Notes: a model not told the origin generated them from the letters alone. A DNA stretch of 51,900 bases from Clostridia bacterium (GCA_017475185.1 JAFVGB010000024.1:1-51900); one strand, 5' to 3'. Positions 27,962-35,940 are shown, counted from the stretch's first letter. Numbers and translations are program-made.

Positions 27962-28177
27962 ATGATAAAAGTAATAGCTGGACCTTATACTGAACATAAC
28001 ATAGACAGCAGATATAGTTGTAGAGTCCAAATGGACCTACCAGAAGAGGTACGGGAAATAAAAGGTTGTGGAAAAGTAACTAATCCTTATAAAGACTGTA
28101 AAATCCACAAATACATTTCAAGAATCATCTTCGAAAATGCGGACGCAAAAAAAGCGTTTGTAGCATCTCACAGATAA
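27962..28177 (+). CDS. Unrecognised 71-residue protein containing the only ordinary in-frame CGG codon
   Basis: I do not recognise this protein. It is small, with Cys at four positions and mixed charge, no signal peptide and no membrane segment. ATG 27962 is favoured over an in-frame ATG at 27941 because GAAAGGAAAA lies about 10 bases upstream of it. The coding frame is followed by a good terminator, and the leader can form a hairpin (27893-27900 with 27911-27918), so it looks like a true single-gene unit. It carries CGG at 28052-28054 in E-E-V-R-E-I-K, the only zero-frame CGG that I find outside comM. If ribosomes shifted +1 there, GGG-AAA-TAA would end translation after 32 residues. Confidence 0.6.
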   Translation: MIKVIAGPYTEHNIDSRYSCRVQMDLPEEVREIKGCGKVTNPYKDCKIHKYISRIIFENADAKKAFVASHR

Positions 28178-28180
28178 TTT

Positions 28181-28215
28181 AAAGGCATTTCCATTTGATG
28201 GGAATGCCTTTTTCT
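28181..28215 (+). terminator. Rho-independent terminator after the 71-residue gene
   Basis: A 12-bp stem with one G-U pair (28181-28192 with 28200-28211), a 7-nt loop and a T tail. Confidence 0.88.
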
Positions 28216-28230
28216 TGTATAAAATTATAG

Positions 28231-29142
28231 TTAAATATAGTAAATACCTTGAAATAATTTTTTTTCTCTTAATACTTTATCTAATCCGTTTAATATCCAT
28301 TTTTTATGAATATTCCATTCAGGAGCAATTAAAATATCTTTTGGAGCATCACCAGAGATTCTGTGAATTACTATATCAGGAGAAATGTGTGTAATTACAT
28401 ATGTTAGTTTTTCTAAATAATTTGCAAGCTCAATTGGAGCATATAACCCTTTATAATACAAATCAGCTAAGACAGTATTTTTAACTACATATACATTATG
28501 AATTTTAATACCATTTATTTTGTGTTCATTAATGAATTTAACAATATTTTTTAAATCTATTTCGTCTTCTCCAGGTAAACCAATCATTATATGTACAACT
28601 ACTTCTATGCCATATTGTTTTAATAATTGTACGGCATTAGTAAAACACGAATTTGTATAACCTCGGTTAATAAATTGAGCAGTTTTTTCATTCGATGTTT
28701 GTAATCCTAGTTCAACACATACATAATATTTAGATGTGTAGCTAGATAATAATTTGCAAATTTCTTCATTAATGCAATCAGGTCTGGTAGCAATCTCTAA
28801 ACCAACAATTCTGTCATCTATAAGTGCAGAGTCATATTTACTTTTTAGGTTTTCTATGCTGTCATAAGTATTAGAAAAATTTTGAAAATATGCTATAAAT
28901 TTGTTAGCACGTGTGCTTTTATAGCTTGAAAAATAGTTTTTTACTTGATTTTGTATATTGATTTCTGAACATAAATGTTCCCCAGAGCCTTTCTCACTAC
29001 AAAAAATACAACCTCCTTTACTGATTGTTCCATCTCTGTTAGGACAAGTAAATCCACCATCAATACAGATTTTTAAAGTTCTTTCACCAAATTTATTTTT
29101 TAAATATTCATTTAAATGATTATACCTTTTTATCTCTTCCAT
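28231..29142 (-). CDS. Radical SAM protein, YtqA/YhcC (TIGR01212) family
   Basis: The 303-residue protein carries the cluster-binding cysteines as C33-x11-C45-x2-C48, within G-G-F-T-C-P-N-R-D-G ... G-G-C-I-F-C, the hallmark of the YtqA/YhcC radical SAM family. Later blocks E-I-A-T-R-P-D-C and V-E-L-G-L-Q-T also match. These proteins bind a 4Fe-4S cluster and cleave S-adenosylmethionine. The substrate of this subfamily is uncertain; a tRNA-modification role by relation to Elp3-like enzymes is possible. ATG 29142 is chosen because family members begin a few residues before K-R-Y-N/H-x-L. It has no ribosome binding site, and a -10 element ends only 9 bases upstream, so the mRNA is probably leaderless. 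Confidence 0.9.
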   Translation of the reverse strand: MEEIKRYNHLNEYLKNKFGERTLKICIDGGFTCPNRDGTISKGGCIFCSEKGSGEHLCSEINIQNQVKNYFSSYKSTRANKFIAYFQNFSNTYDSIENLKSKYDSALIDDRIVGLEIATRPDCINEEICKLLSSYTSKYYVCVELGLQTSNEKTAQFINRGYTNSCFTNAVQLLKQYGIEVVVHIMIGLPGEDEIDLKNIVKFINEHKINGIKIHNVYVVKNTVLADLYYKGLYAPIELANYLEKLTYVITHISPDIVIHRISGDAPKDILIAPEWNIHKKWILNGLDKVLREKKLFQGIYYI

Positions 29143-29151
29143 AATGGTAAT

Positions 29152-29180
29152 AGTATAACATATTTTTATTAGAATGTCGA
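29152..29180 (-). promoter_or_regulatory. Promoter of the radical SAM gene, placing the transcript start at the ATG
   Basis: On the minus strand TCGACA (29175-29180), a 17-bp spacer and TATACT (29152-29157) preceded by an extended -10 TG. The -10 ends 9 bases before the ATG, leaving a 5' leader of about 0-3 bases. Confidence 0.7.
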
Positions 29181-29230
29181 AATATAAGGTAAAAAGTAGA
29201 AAAAATATTAAAAAAATATTCAAAATGGTA

Positions 29231-29260
29231 TAGACAAAACGTATAAAAAATTTGTATAAT
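29231..29260 (+). promoter_or_regulatory. Promoter of the coiled-coil gene
   Basis: TAGACA 29231-29236, an 18-bp spacer and TATAAT 29255-29260, divergent from the radical SAM promoter. The ATG is 32 bases downstream of the -10. Confidence 0.7.
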
Positions 29261-29291
29261 GTATTTATAAAATAACGATAGAGAAGAGGTT

Positions 29292-30659
29292 ATGAGTGTG
29301 GGAACAAATGAAAACAATAAAATTAATGAAAATATAAATGATTTTAAATTAATAAAAAATGCTGAAAATACTGGAGGCAAGGTAATCGACATGGAGGCAA
29401 CTCAAAGAATTGACTTCATAGATGAATTGATAAAGGACTCTAAAAAAACAGCAAAAAAAATTATAAATGAGCAACAAGGAACTTTTGCGCCTCAAAATGA
29501 AGAAAAAGAAATAATAAACGAAAATAAAATTGAAGAAATAAATGTTCAAAATTCTAGTTCTGAAAAATCTACAGAACCTATTGCACAAGCAGAAAATTCG
29601 TCTGTAAACAATATATCTTGTGAAACTGTGCAAAAAACTCCAAATGAAATAAATAAACAAAATGATAATCAAAACACTCAAACTGAAAATATAATAAATG
29701 AAAATGAAATTGAAAATAATAAAGAAAATGCTGAAAAAATAGAAGAAAATAAGGAACAAACTTCAGAAGAAATTATAAAGAAAAAAGAAAAACAACATGC
29801 ACAAGATAAAAAAGATTATAGACTAGAAAGAATGCTTTTTGACAGAATTAATAAAATGCAAGGTAAAATAAAAGAATCATTAGAATTAATAAAAAAATTT
29901 GAAAGAATCAATGCTAAAGAAGAAAATTTGCCTAACATAGTAACAACTCTTCATGATAAATTAACACACGAAGTAATAAAACAATTCAGAACTGTTGGAA
30001 TAGAATTTAACATGAAATCATATTTAGTACAATCAATAGTTTCAGATTTATTAAATAAATTTGAAGAAGGAATTTCCGAATTTAAAGATTGTTCTGAAAA
30101 TTTAAATTTTGTAAGAGAAGTGCAAGAAGATTTTGAATCAAGAGTTGAACTTGCCCCTACAAGTAGAGTAAAAACAATTTTTGCTCGTATTAGAGGAATA
30201 TTTAAACCTGAAAGAAAACAAGAAAGATTAGAAGAACTTGAAAGAGAAAGACAAGAGAAAAAATTGCAAGAAGCTAATATTCATTTAATAAAATATAAAT
30301 TTATAAATAGTGAATTGCAAAAATATACAATAAGAAAGAATATAGTTGGAAGCTTAACAAGAGAAATTTTATATGGACAAGGTTCTGGTATGACATTAAA
30401 TGTTAATGATTTTGTAGAACAAAAAATTTCTCCAGAGATGAAACAATTAGGACTAGAACATTTAATTCCTGAATTAGAAAAGAATGTTTTTGAAGAGTAT
30501 AAAATCAAAAATGACGAAATAACTAAAGAGGAATTTGAAAAAATGTCTGTGGGAGAAATTAGAAAAAATATAAAATTTCAAAAAGCAGATATTCTAAGAA
30601 AAAAAATTTCAACAGTTGTAGCATCAAATGAAAGCGGACAAGAGAAAATGGTAGTGTAA
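29292..30659 (+). CDS. Unrecognised Glu/Asn/Lys-rich coiled-coil protein
   Basis: The 455-residue protein has no signal peptide or membrane helix. ATG 29292 follows GAGAAGAGG. Residues about 1-170 are low-complexity and rich in Asn, Glu, Lys and Gln, predicted disordered. Residues about 175-455 are strongly helical with charged heptads, including a basic block near 290-335 (R-E-R-Q-E-K-K). I recognise no family. It could be a cytosolic structural or nucleic-acid-associated protein, but nothing in the sequence decides this. It has its own promoter and terminator and lies just upstream of the heat-shock gene clpB without sharing its operator. Confidence 0.75.
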   Translation: MSVGTNENNKINENINDFKLIKNAENTGGKVIDMEATQRIDFIDELIKDSKKTAKKIINEQQGTFAPQNEEKEIINENKIEEINVQNSSSEKSTEPIAQAENSSVNNISCETVQKTPNEINKQNDNQNTQTENIINENEIENNKENAEKIEENKEQTSEEIIKKKEKQHAQDKKDYRLERMLFDRINKMQGKIKESLELIKKFERINAKEENLPNIVTTLHDKLTHEVIKQFRTVGIEFNMKSYLVQSIVSDLLNKFEEGISEFKDCSENLNFVREVQEDFESRVELAPTSRVKTIFARIRGIFKPERKQERLEELERERQEKKLQEANIHLIKYKFINSELQKYTIRKNIVGSLTREILYGQGSGMTLNVNDFVEQKISPEMKQLGLEHLIPELEKNVFEEYKIKNDEITKEEFEKMSVGEIRKNIKFQKADILRKKISTVVASNESGQEKMVV

Positions 30660-30672
30660 TATAATAAAGAAG

Positions 30673-30720
30673 AATCTAGTAGAAACGGATAAGTGATTTT
30701 CGTTTCTGCTAGATTTTTTG
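30673..30720 (+). terminator. Rho-independent terminator after the coiled-coil gene
   Basis: A 15-bp stem with one G-U pair (30673-30687 with 30701-30715), a 13-nt loop and a T run. Confidence 0.9.
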
Positions 30721-30730
30721 TTTTATAAAA

Positions 30731-30757
30731 TTAGCACTCTATACTTGACACTGCTAA
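30731..30757 (+). promoter_or_regulatory. CIRCE-like HrcA operator upstream of clpB
   Basis: TTAGCACTC (30731-30739), a 9-base spacer and CACTGCTAA (30749-30757). The CIRCE consensus is TTAGCACTC-N9-GAGTGCTAA; the left arm is exact and the right arm differs at two positions. It overlaps the -35 of the clpB promoter, as expected for repression by HrcA. Confidence 0.8.
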
Positions 30758-30773
30758 AAAATAGATTTATAAT
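30745..30773 (+). promoter_or_regulatory. Perfect consensus sigma-A promoter of clpB
   Basis: TTGACA 30745-30750, a 17-bp spacer and TATAAT 30768-30773. The predicted start, near 30780, leaves a leader of about 175 bases made almost entirely of the palindromic repeat at 30790-30938. Confidence 0.88.
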
Positions 30774-30789
30774 ATATTGATGAAAGAAA

Positions 30790-30938
30790 TTGAAACATTC
30801 CGGGACGGTCTTTTTTTGTTTCGTTTTTAAACATTAAAGGAACGGTCTTGAAATATTTCAAAAAAATGAAACAAAGCAGGACCGTCCTAAAAATGTTTTA
30901 AAAATGAAACAAAAAAAGACCGTCCAAAAATGTTTCAA
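30790..30938. repeat. Palindromic GGACGGTC-type repeat element in the clpB leader
   Basis: About 70-base imperfect inverted arms: the left arm from 30790 matches the reverse complement of the right arm ending at 30938, starting TTGAAACATT. Four copies of the core GGACGGTC are present, two direct (30803-30810 and 30839-30847, the latter with one extra base) and two inverted (30879-30887 and 30918-30925). An inner perfect palindrome lies at 30848-30861. A related core occurs at 35850-35860. The structure fits a non-autonomous REP/MITE-like element. It ends 4 bases before the clpB ribosome binding site. Confidence 0.85.
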
Positions 30939-30955
30939 ATTAAGGAGGGATTAAA

Positions 30956-33556
30956 ATGAATATGCAAAAGTTTACGCAAAAATCAATTGAAGCGTTGCAA
31001 GAGGCACAGTCAGTAGCCTTGGAAAATCAAAATATGCAAATTGAGGAGGAGCATTTGTTGTGGTCGCTTGTCAATCAACAAAATGGTTTCATTTCAGAAT
31101 TGCTAAAAAAGATGAATGTTAGTGTTGATGAGATTAAAGTAGAACTTCAAAATGCAATTAAATCCTTGCCTGCTGTAACGGGGTCTGGTAGAGAGCCAGA
31201 TAAAGTTTATGTATCTAGTGATGTTGATAAAGCTTTAGTTTCAGCTGAGAATGAAGCTAAGAAAATGCAAGATGAGTATGTTTCAGTTGAACATATTTTA
31301 TTAGGAATTATTGGAAATGCAAATATAAGAATTTCTAATATTATAAGAAATAATAATATTGATAAAAATAAAATTTTAACAGCTCTTAAAGAACTAAGAG
31401 GAAATACAAGAGTTACCAGTGAAAATCCAGAATCAACTTATGATGTTTTAAACAGATATGGACAAGATTTGGTTGAACTAGCAAAACAAAATAAGTTAGA
31501 TCCTGTTATTGGAAGAGATTCAGAGATTAGAAATGTTATAAGAATTTTATCAAGAAAAACAAAAAATAATCCAGTTCTAATTGGAGAGCCTGGTGTTGGT
31601 AAAACAGCTATAGCAGAAGGTTTGGCAATTAGAATTGTTAATGGTGATGTCCCAAATAATTTAAAGAATAGAAAAATTTTCTCATTAGATATGGGATTAT
31701 TGATAGCAGGTGCTAAATATCGTGGCGAATTTGAGGAAAGATTAAAAGCAGTTTTAAATGAAATCAAGAAAAGTGAAGGAAAAATTATCTTGTTTATAGA
31801 TGAACTTCATACAATTGTAGGTGCTGGTAAAACAGATGGTGCAATGGACGCAGGAAATTTACTAAAACCAATGCTTGCAAGGGGAGAACTTCACTGTATA
31901 GGTGCTACAACTTTAAATGAATATCGTCAATATATTGAAAAAGATGCTGCTTTGGAGAGACGTTTTCAACCAGTTTTAGTTGATGAACCAACAGTTGAAG
32001 ATACTATATCAATTTTAAGAGGATTAAAAGAACGTTATGAAATTTTCCACGGAGTTAAAATTCATGATCAAGCTTTAATTACTGCAGCGGTGCTTTCACA
32101 TAGATATATTTCAGACAGATTCTTGCCTGATAAGGCAATTGATTTAATTGATGAAGCTTGTTCTTTAATAAAAACAGAAATGGAGTCTATGCCTACTGAA
32201 TTAGATGATATTTCAAGAAAAATTATGCAACATGAAATTGAAGAAGCAGCTTTAAAAAAGGAAACTGATGATTTGTCAAAAGCTCATTTAGTTGAAGTTC
32301 AAAAAGAGTTAGCTGATATGAAAGAAATATTTAATGAAATGAAAGCAAAATGGGAAAATGAGAAAAATGCTATAAATAAAGTTCAAAAAATTAAAGAAGA
32401 ATTAGATAAAGTAAATGGAGAAATTGAGGCTGCTGAAAGAGTTTATGATTTAAATAAAGCAGCTGAACTTAAGTATTCTAAATTACCTGATTTACAAAAA
32501 CAATTAGCAGAACAAGAGAAAATTGTTGAAGAAAGAAAAAATAATAACAGTATTTTAAGAAATGAAGTTACAGGTGAAGAAATTGCTAAAATAATTGGAC
32601 GTTGGACAGGTATTCCAGTTTCAAAATTAATGGAAGGTGAAAGAGAAAAATTACTTGGATTAGAAAACATTTTACACCAAAGGGTTATTGGACAAGATGA
32701 AGCAGTAAGAAAAGTAAGTGATGCAATAATACGTTCTCGAGCAGGAATTGCAAATCCTAATCAACCAATTGGCTCATTCTTATTCTTAGGTCCAACAGGT
32801 GTTGGTAAAACTGAATTAGCAAAAGCTTTGGCAGAAGCATTATTTGATGATGAACACAATATGATAAGAATAGATATGTCTGAATATATGGAAAAATTCA
32901 GTGTAAGCCGTTTAATTGGTGCACCTCCAGGATATGTTGGGTATGAAGAAGGCGGACAATTAACAGAAGCGGTAAGAAGAAAACCATATTCTGTAATATT
33001 ATTAGATGAAATTGAGAAGGCTCATCCAGATGTGTTTAATATTTTGTTACAGGTTTTAGATGACGGTAGAATTACAGATTCACAAGGTAGAACAGTTGAT
33101 TTTAAAAATACTATTATTATTTTAACTTCTAATTTAGGTTCTTCTTATTTATTGGAAGGAATTAAAGATGACGGAAGTATTGATAATGAAGCAATAAAAC
33201 AAGTAGATTCTTTACTTAAACAATCTTTTAGACCAGAGTTCTTGAATCGTTTAGATGAAATTGTTTATTATAAACCTTTGATGAAGAATCAAATATATAG
33301 TATTATTGATTTGATGATTGATGATTTACAAAAACGTTTGGATAGTAAACAAATTAAGCTTGAAATCACTGAAAAGGCTAAGCAGTTTATTGTTGATAAT
33401 GGATATGATCAGAATTTTGGTGCTAGACCTTTGAAGAGGTTTATTAAGAATAATGTTGAGACTTTGGTTGCTAAGAAGATTATTAGTGGGGAAGTTGAGG
33501 CAGGTAACGCTATAAAGGTTGATGTAAGTAATGATGGAGAGTTAGTAATTCAGTAG
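30956..33556 (+). CDS. clpB: ATP-dependent chaperone ClpB
   Basis: The 866-residue Hsp100 disaggregase threads aggregated protein through a hexameric pore, working with DnaK. It has an N-terminal Clp domain (about 1-145), a first AAA+ domain with Walker A G-E-P-G-V-G-K-T (210-217), the long middle coiled coil (about 405-525) that separates ClpB from ClpA and ClpX, and a second AAA+ domain with G-P-T-G-V-G-K-T (612-619). The C-terminus is the usual D2-small domain (G-A-R-P-L-K-R). AAGGAGGG at 30942-30949 precedes ATG 30956. Regulation is likely through HrcA at the CIRCE-like site, possibly modulated by the hairpin in the leader. No clear terminator follows. Confidence 0.98.
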   Translation: MNMQKFTQKSIEALQEAQSVALENQNMQIEEEHLLWSLVNQQNGFISELLKKMNVSVDEIKVELQNAIKSLPAVTGSGREPDKVYVSSDVDKALVSAENEAKKMQDEYVSVEHILLGIIGNANIRISNIIRNNNIDKNKILTALKELRGNTRVTSENPESTYDVLNRYGQDLVELAKQNKLDPVIGRDSEIRNVIRILSRKTKNNPVLIGEPGVGKTAIAEGLAIRIVNGDVPNNLKNRKIFSLDMGLLIAGAKYRGEFEERLKAVLNEIKKSEGKIILFIDELHTIVGAGKTDGAMDAGNLLKPMLARGELHCIGATTLNEYRQYIEKDAALERRFQPVLVDEPTVEDTISILRGLKERYEIFHGVKIHDQALITAAVLSHRYISDRFLPDKAIDLIDEACSLIKTEMESMPTELDDISRKIMQHEIEEAALKKETDDLSKAHLVEVQKELADMKEIFNEMKAKWENEKNAINKVQKIKEELDKVNGEIEAAERVYDLNKAAELKYSKLPDLQKQLAEQEKIVEERKNNNSILRNEVTGEEIAKIIGRWTGIPVSKLMEGEREKLLGLENILHQRVIGQDEAVRKVSDAIIRSRAGIANPNQPIGSFLFLGPTGVGKTELAKALAEALFDDEHNMIRIDMSEYMEKFSVSRLIGAPPGYVGYEEGGQLTEAVRRKPYSVILLDEIEKAHPDVFNILLQVLDDGRITDSQGRTVDFKNTIIILTSNLGSSYLLEGIKDDGSIDNEAIKQVDSLLKQSFRPEFLNRLDEIVYYKPLMKNQIYSIIDLMIDDLQKRLDSKQIKLEITEKAKQFIVDNGYDQNFGARPLKRFIKNNVETLVAKKIISGEVEAGNAIKVDVSNDGELVIQ

Positions 33557-33676
33557 AGTGATTTTCAATTTTATTGTTGATTTTTAATTTTCAAAAATGT
33601 AATATGTTAGTATATGTTAATTGAATTGAAAAAGACCGATTAAAGAAATTTCTAAGAAGGGAATGTGAAAAAATAA

Positions 33677-34069
33677 ATGAAATATGAAAAATCATGTGGA
33701 GCTGTAATTTTTGATGAAGATAAGGTGCTAGTAATTCAACAAGTTAAAGGACATTGGGGGTTTCCAAAAGGACATGTCGAAGATGGTGAAACTGAAGTAC
33801 AAACAGCTATAAGAGAAATAAAAGAAGAAACTAATTTAGATGTAGAAATAGATGAAACTCACAGATATGTAGAGAGATATTCACCAGAAGAAGGAGTAGA
33901 AAAAGATGTTGTATTTTTCATCGCTAAAAAAATAGGAGGAGAAGTTAAAGTTCAGGAAGAAGAAGTAAAAGACACGGAATGGTTATTACCTAAGGATGCT
34001 ATGGAAAGATTAACATATGAAACTTCTAAAGTAATCTTAAAAAAGGTTATGAAAGATATAAATTGTTAA
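33677..34069 (+). CDS. Nudix hydrolase, Ap4A-hydrolase-like
   Basis: The 130-residue protein is a Nudix pyrophosphatase. The Nudix box runs from Gly32 to Leu54 (G-x5-E-x7-R-E-x2-E-E-x-N-L), with Asn53 in place of the usual second glycine. Early residues K-S-C-G-A-V-I-F and H-W-G-F-P-K-G-H-V resemble bis(5'-nucleosyl)-tetraphosphatases, which clear Ap4A and related alarmones. Specificity cannot be fixed from sequence alone. ATG 33677 is preceded by AAGAAGGGA at about 33654-33662. It lies 120 bases after clpB without a clear terminator between them, so read-through from the heat-shock transcript is possible. Confidence 0.9.
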   Translation: MKYEKSCGAVIFDEDKVLVIQQVKGHWGFPKGHVEDGETEVQTAIREIKEETNLDVEIDETHRYVERYSPEEGVEKDVVFFIAKKIGGEVKVQEEEVKDTEWLLPKDAMERLTYETSKVILKKVMKDINC

Positions 34070-34077
34070 AATAATAG

Positions 34078-34105
34078 ACGGCTTTTTTAAAAAGCCGTTT
34101 TTTTT
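34078..34105 (+). terminator. Rho-independent terminator after the Nudix gene
   Basis: A 9-bp stem (34078-34086 with 34090-34098), a 3-nt loop and a long T run. Confidence 0.92.
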
Positions 34106-34110
34106 ATTAC

Positions 34111-34139
34111 TTGTTAAAATGAAAAGTCTGTGTTATAAT
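34111..34139 (+). promoter_or_regulatory. Promoter of the DEAD-box helicase gene
   Basis: TTGTTA 34111-34116, a 17-bp spacer and TATAAT 34134-34139 with an extended -10 TG at 34131-34132. Confidence 0.75.
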
Positions 34140-34187
34140 AAAAAAGTTAATTCGTAAAATATATGTTTTATATAGATTAAAAAAGAA

Positions 34188-35825
34188 ATGTCCTTTTTGG
34201 ACAAAAGAAAGGAGAAGATAGCAGGAAAAGCAGCTATTATTAATATGAAAGAAGAAGTAACAAAATTTGAAGAATTAAATATATCAGAAAATGTAAAAAG
34301 AGCTCTAAAAGAAATAAGATATAATGAAATGACAGATATTCAAAGACAATCAATTCCATATATTTTAGAGGGAAGAGATGTAATTGGACAATCTCAAACA
34401 GGTACTGGAAAAACTGCATCTTTTTGTTTACCAATGATTGAAAAAATTGATAAACATTCTAAAAAAGTTCAAGCGATTGTTTTATGTCCTACAAGGGAAC
34501 TTGCAAATCAAGTAACACATGCTTTAAGAAGATATTTAAAATATGAAGATAATATCAAATGTATGGCTATATATGGTGGAGAATCTATTGAAAGACAAAT
34601 TCTTGGATTAAAAAAAGGTGTACAAATTATAGTTGGAACTCCTGGCAGAGTAATGGATCATATGAGAAGAAGAACAGTTAAACTTAATAATGTAAAAATT
34701 GTTGTTCTTGATGAAGCTGATGAAATGCTTAATATGGGATTTGAAGAGGATATCGAAAAGATTTTAAAAGATGTTCCAGAAGAAAGACAAACCGTTCTTT
34801 TTTCGGCAACTATGAGTAAGAAAATATTAAATATTAGTAAAAAATATTTAACAAAGCCAAAAAACATTAAAATTGAGGCTAAAGAACTTACTGTTGAAAA
34901 GATTAAACAAGAGGCAATTGAAGTAAAGGCAAAAATGAAAGATGAAACTGTTTGTAGAATCTTAGATGTTGTTGAACCTAAAAAGGCTGTTATTTTTTGT
35001 AATACAAAGAAAAAAGTAGATACTCTTATTGATTTGTTAAAATCAAAGGGATATTGTGCTGAATGCTTACATGGTGATATAAAGCAAACACAAAGAGATA
35101 GAATTATGAAAAAATTCAAAACAGGTGATATTAAAATAATGGTTGCAACAGATGTTGCAGCAAGAGGAATAGATGTTAGAAATCTCGAACTTGTAATAAA
35201 TTATGATATTCCACAAGAATTGGAGTATTATGTTCATAGAATAGGTAGAACAGGAAGAAATGGAAAAAAAGGTATTGCTTATACATTTTATACAGGAAAA
35301 GAAAAATCTAAAATTAGAGAAATAGAAAAATATGCTAATACGAAAATTACTGAAGGAAAAATTCCATCTTTAAGAGAAGTAGATGCAGTAAAAAGTAGAA
35401 AATTTGTGGATAACATTGAAGAAATAATTAAAAATAAAGAGTTTAAAAATACAGAAGTAATAGATAATTTATTACAGAAAAATTATAGTATTCAAGATAT
35501 TTCCAAGGCATTAGCAACATGTCTATCAGTTTTGCAAAATGGCAATACTGAAAATATGTCTAAATATGATTTTACACAAGATGAAAATGGAAATGTTAGA
35601 TTATTTTTTAGTGTTGGAAAAAAAGATAAAATAATGGTTAAAGATATTGTTGGATGTATTAAAGCACATACTGCTTTGACAACAGAAACAATAGGCAGAG
35701 TCAATTTGCTAGATAGTTTTTCTTTTGTAGAAGTTCCAGCGGGATATGTTGAAGAAGTAATAAAAAATGTTAACGGACAAGAAATTAAAGGAAAAGTTGT
35801 AAATATTGAGATTGCGAAAAGTTAA
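34188..35825 (+). CDS. DEAD-box RNA helicase with DbpA RNA-binding domain
   Basis: The protein is an ATP-dependent RNA helicase of the CsdA/DbpA type, likely acting in ribosome assembly or cold adaptation. The Q-motif region starts K-F-E-E-L-N-I-S. Motif I is T-G-T-G-K-T near 71-76, motif II V-L-D-E-A-D near 173-178, motif III S-A-T, and motif VI H-R-I-G-R-T-G-R. The C-terminal 75 residues match the DbpA RNA-binding fold (R-L-F-F-S-V-G-K-K-D ... I-G-R-V-N-L-L-D-S-F-S-F-V-E-V). The start is uncertain. ATG 34188 gives 545 residues but has a poor ribosome site and lies in a small hairpin (34190-34202). ATG 34245 gives 526 residues and fits the family N-terminus better, but also lacks a well-spaced site. 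Confidence 0.92.
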   Translation: MSFLDKRKEKIAGKAAIINMKEEVTKFEELNISENVKRALKEIRYNEMTDIQRQSIPYILEGRDVIGQSQTGTGKTASFCLPMIEKIDKHSKKVQAIVLCPTRELANQVTHALRRYLKYEDNIKCMAIYGGESIERQILGLKKGVQIIVGTPGRVMDHMRRRTVKLNNVKIVVLDEADEMLNMGFEEDIEKILKDVPEERQTVLFSATMSKKILNISKKYLTKPKNIKIEAKELTVEKIKQEAIEVKAKMKDETVCRILDVVEPKKAVIFCNTKKKVDTLIDLLKSKGYCAECLHGDIKQTQRDRIMKKFKTGDIKIMVATDVAARGIDVRNLELVINYDIPQELEYYVHRIGRTGRNGKKGIAYTFYTGKEKSKIREIEKYANTKITEGKIPSLREVDAVKSRKFVDNIEEIIKNKEFKNTEVIDNLLQKNYSIQDISKALATCLSVLQNGNTENMSKYDFTQDENGNVRLFFSVGKKDKIMVKDIVGCIKAHTALTTETIGRVNLLDSFSFVEVPAGYVEEVIKNVNGQEIKGKVVNIEIAKS

Positions 35826-35842
35826 TTTTCGCAGTCTTTTTT
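35809..35842 (+). terminator. Rho-independent terminator overlapping the helicase stop
   Basis: A 12-bp stem with one G-U pair (35809-35820 with 35826-35837) and a T run. The stop codon lies in the loop. Confidence 0.88.
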
Positions 35843-35849
35843 GATTTTT

Positions 35850-35860
35850 GGGACGGTTCT
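35850..35860 (+). repeat. Solo GGGACGGT repeat core
   Basis: GGGACGGTTCT at 35850-35860, followed shortly by TGTTT, resembles the four cores in the clpB leader element and is probably a degenerate member of the same dispersed family. Confidence 0.5.
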
Positions 35861-35895
35861 TAATGTTTAAAAGTTGTTTTGAATTTGAATAAAAG

Positions 35896-35940
35896 TGTCG
35901 AAACTTGACGAACGATTTATGTTGAAGTTTCGGCATTTTT
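35896..35940 (+). terminator. Second hairpin with T tail before comM
   Basis: A 10-bp stem with one G-U pair (35896-35905 with 35926-35935), a 20-nt loop and a T run. It is either a back-up terminator or part of a remnant element. Confidence 0.6.

Noticed and set aside
29142..29223. Upstream TTG start for the radical SAM gene
   Set aside because: It would add a hydrophobic stretch not found in the family and overlaps the promoter.
35896..35940. Small RNA gene before comM
   Set aside because: Only a terminator-like hairpin is visible, with no promoter, so it is listed as a possible terminator.
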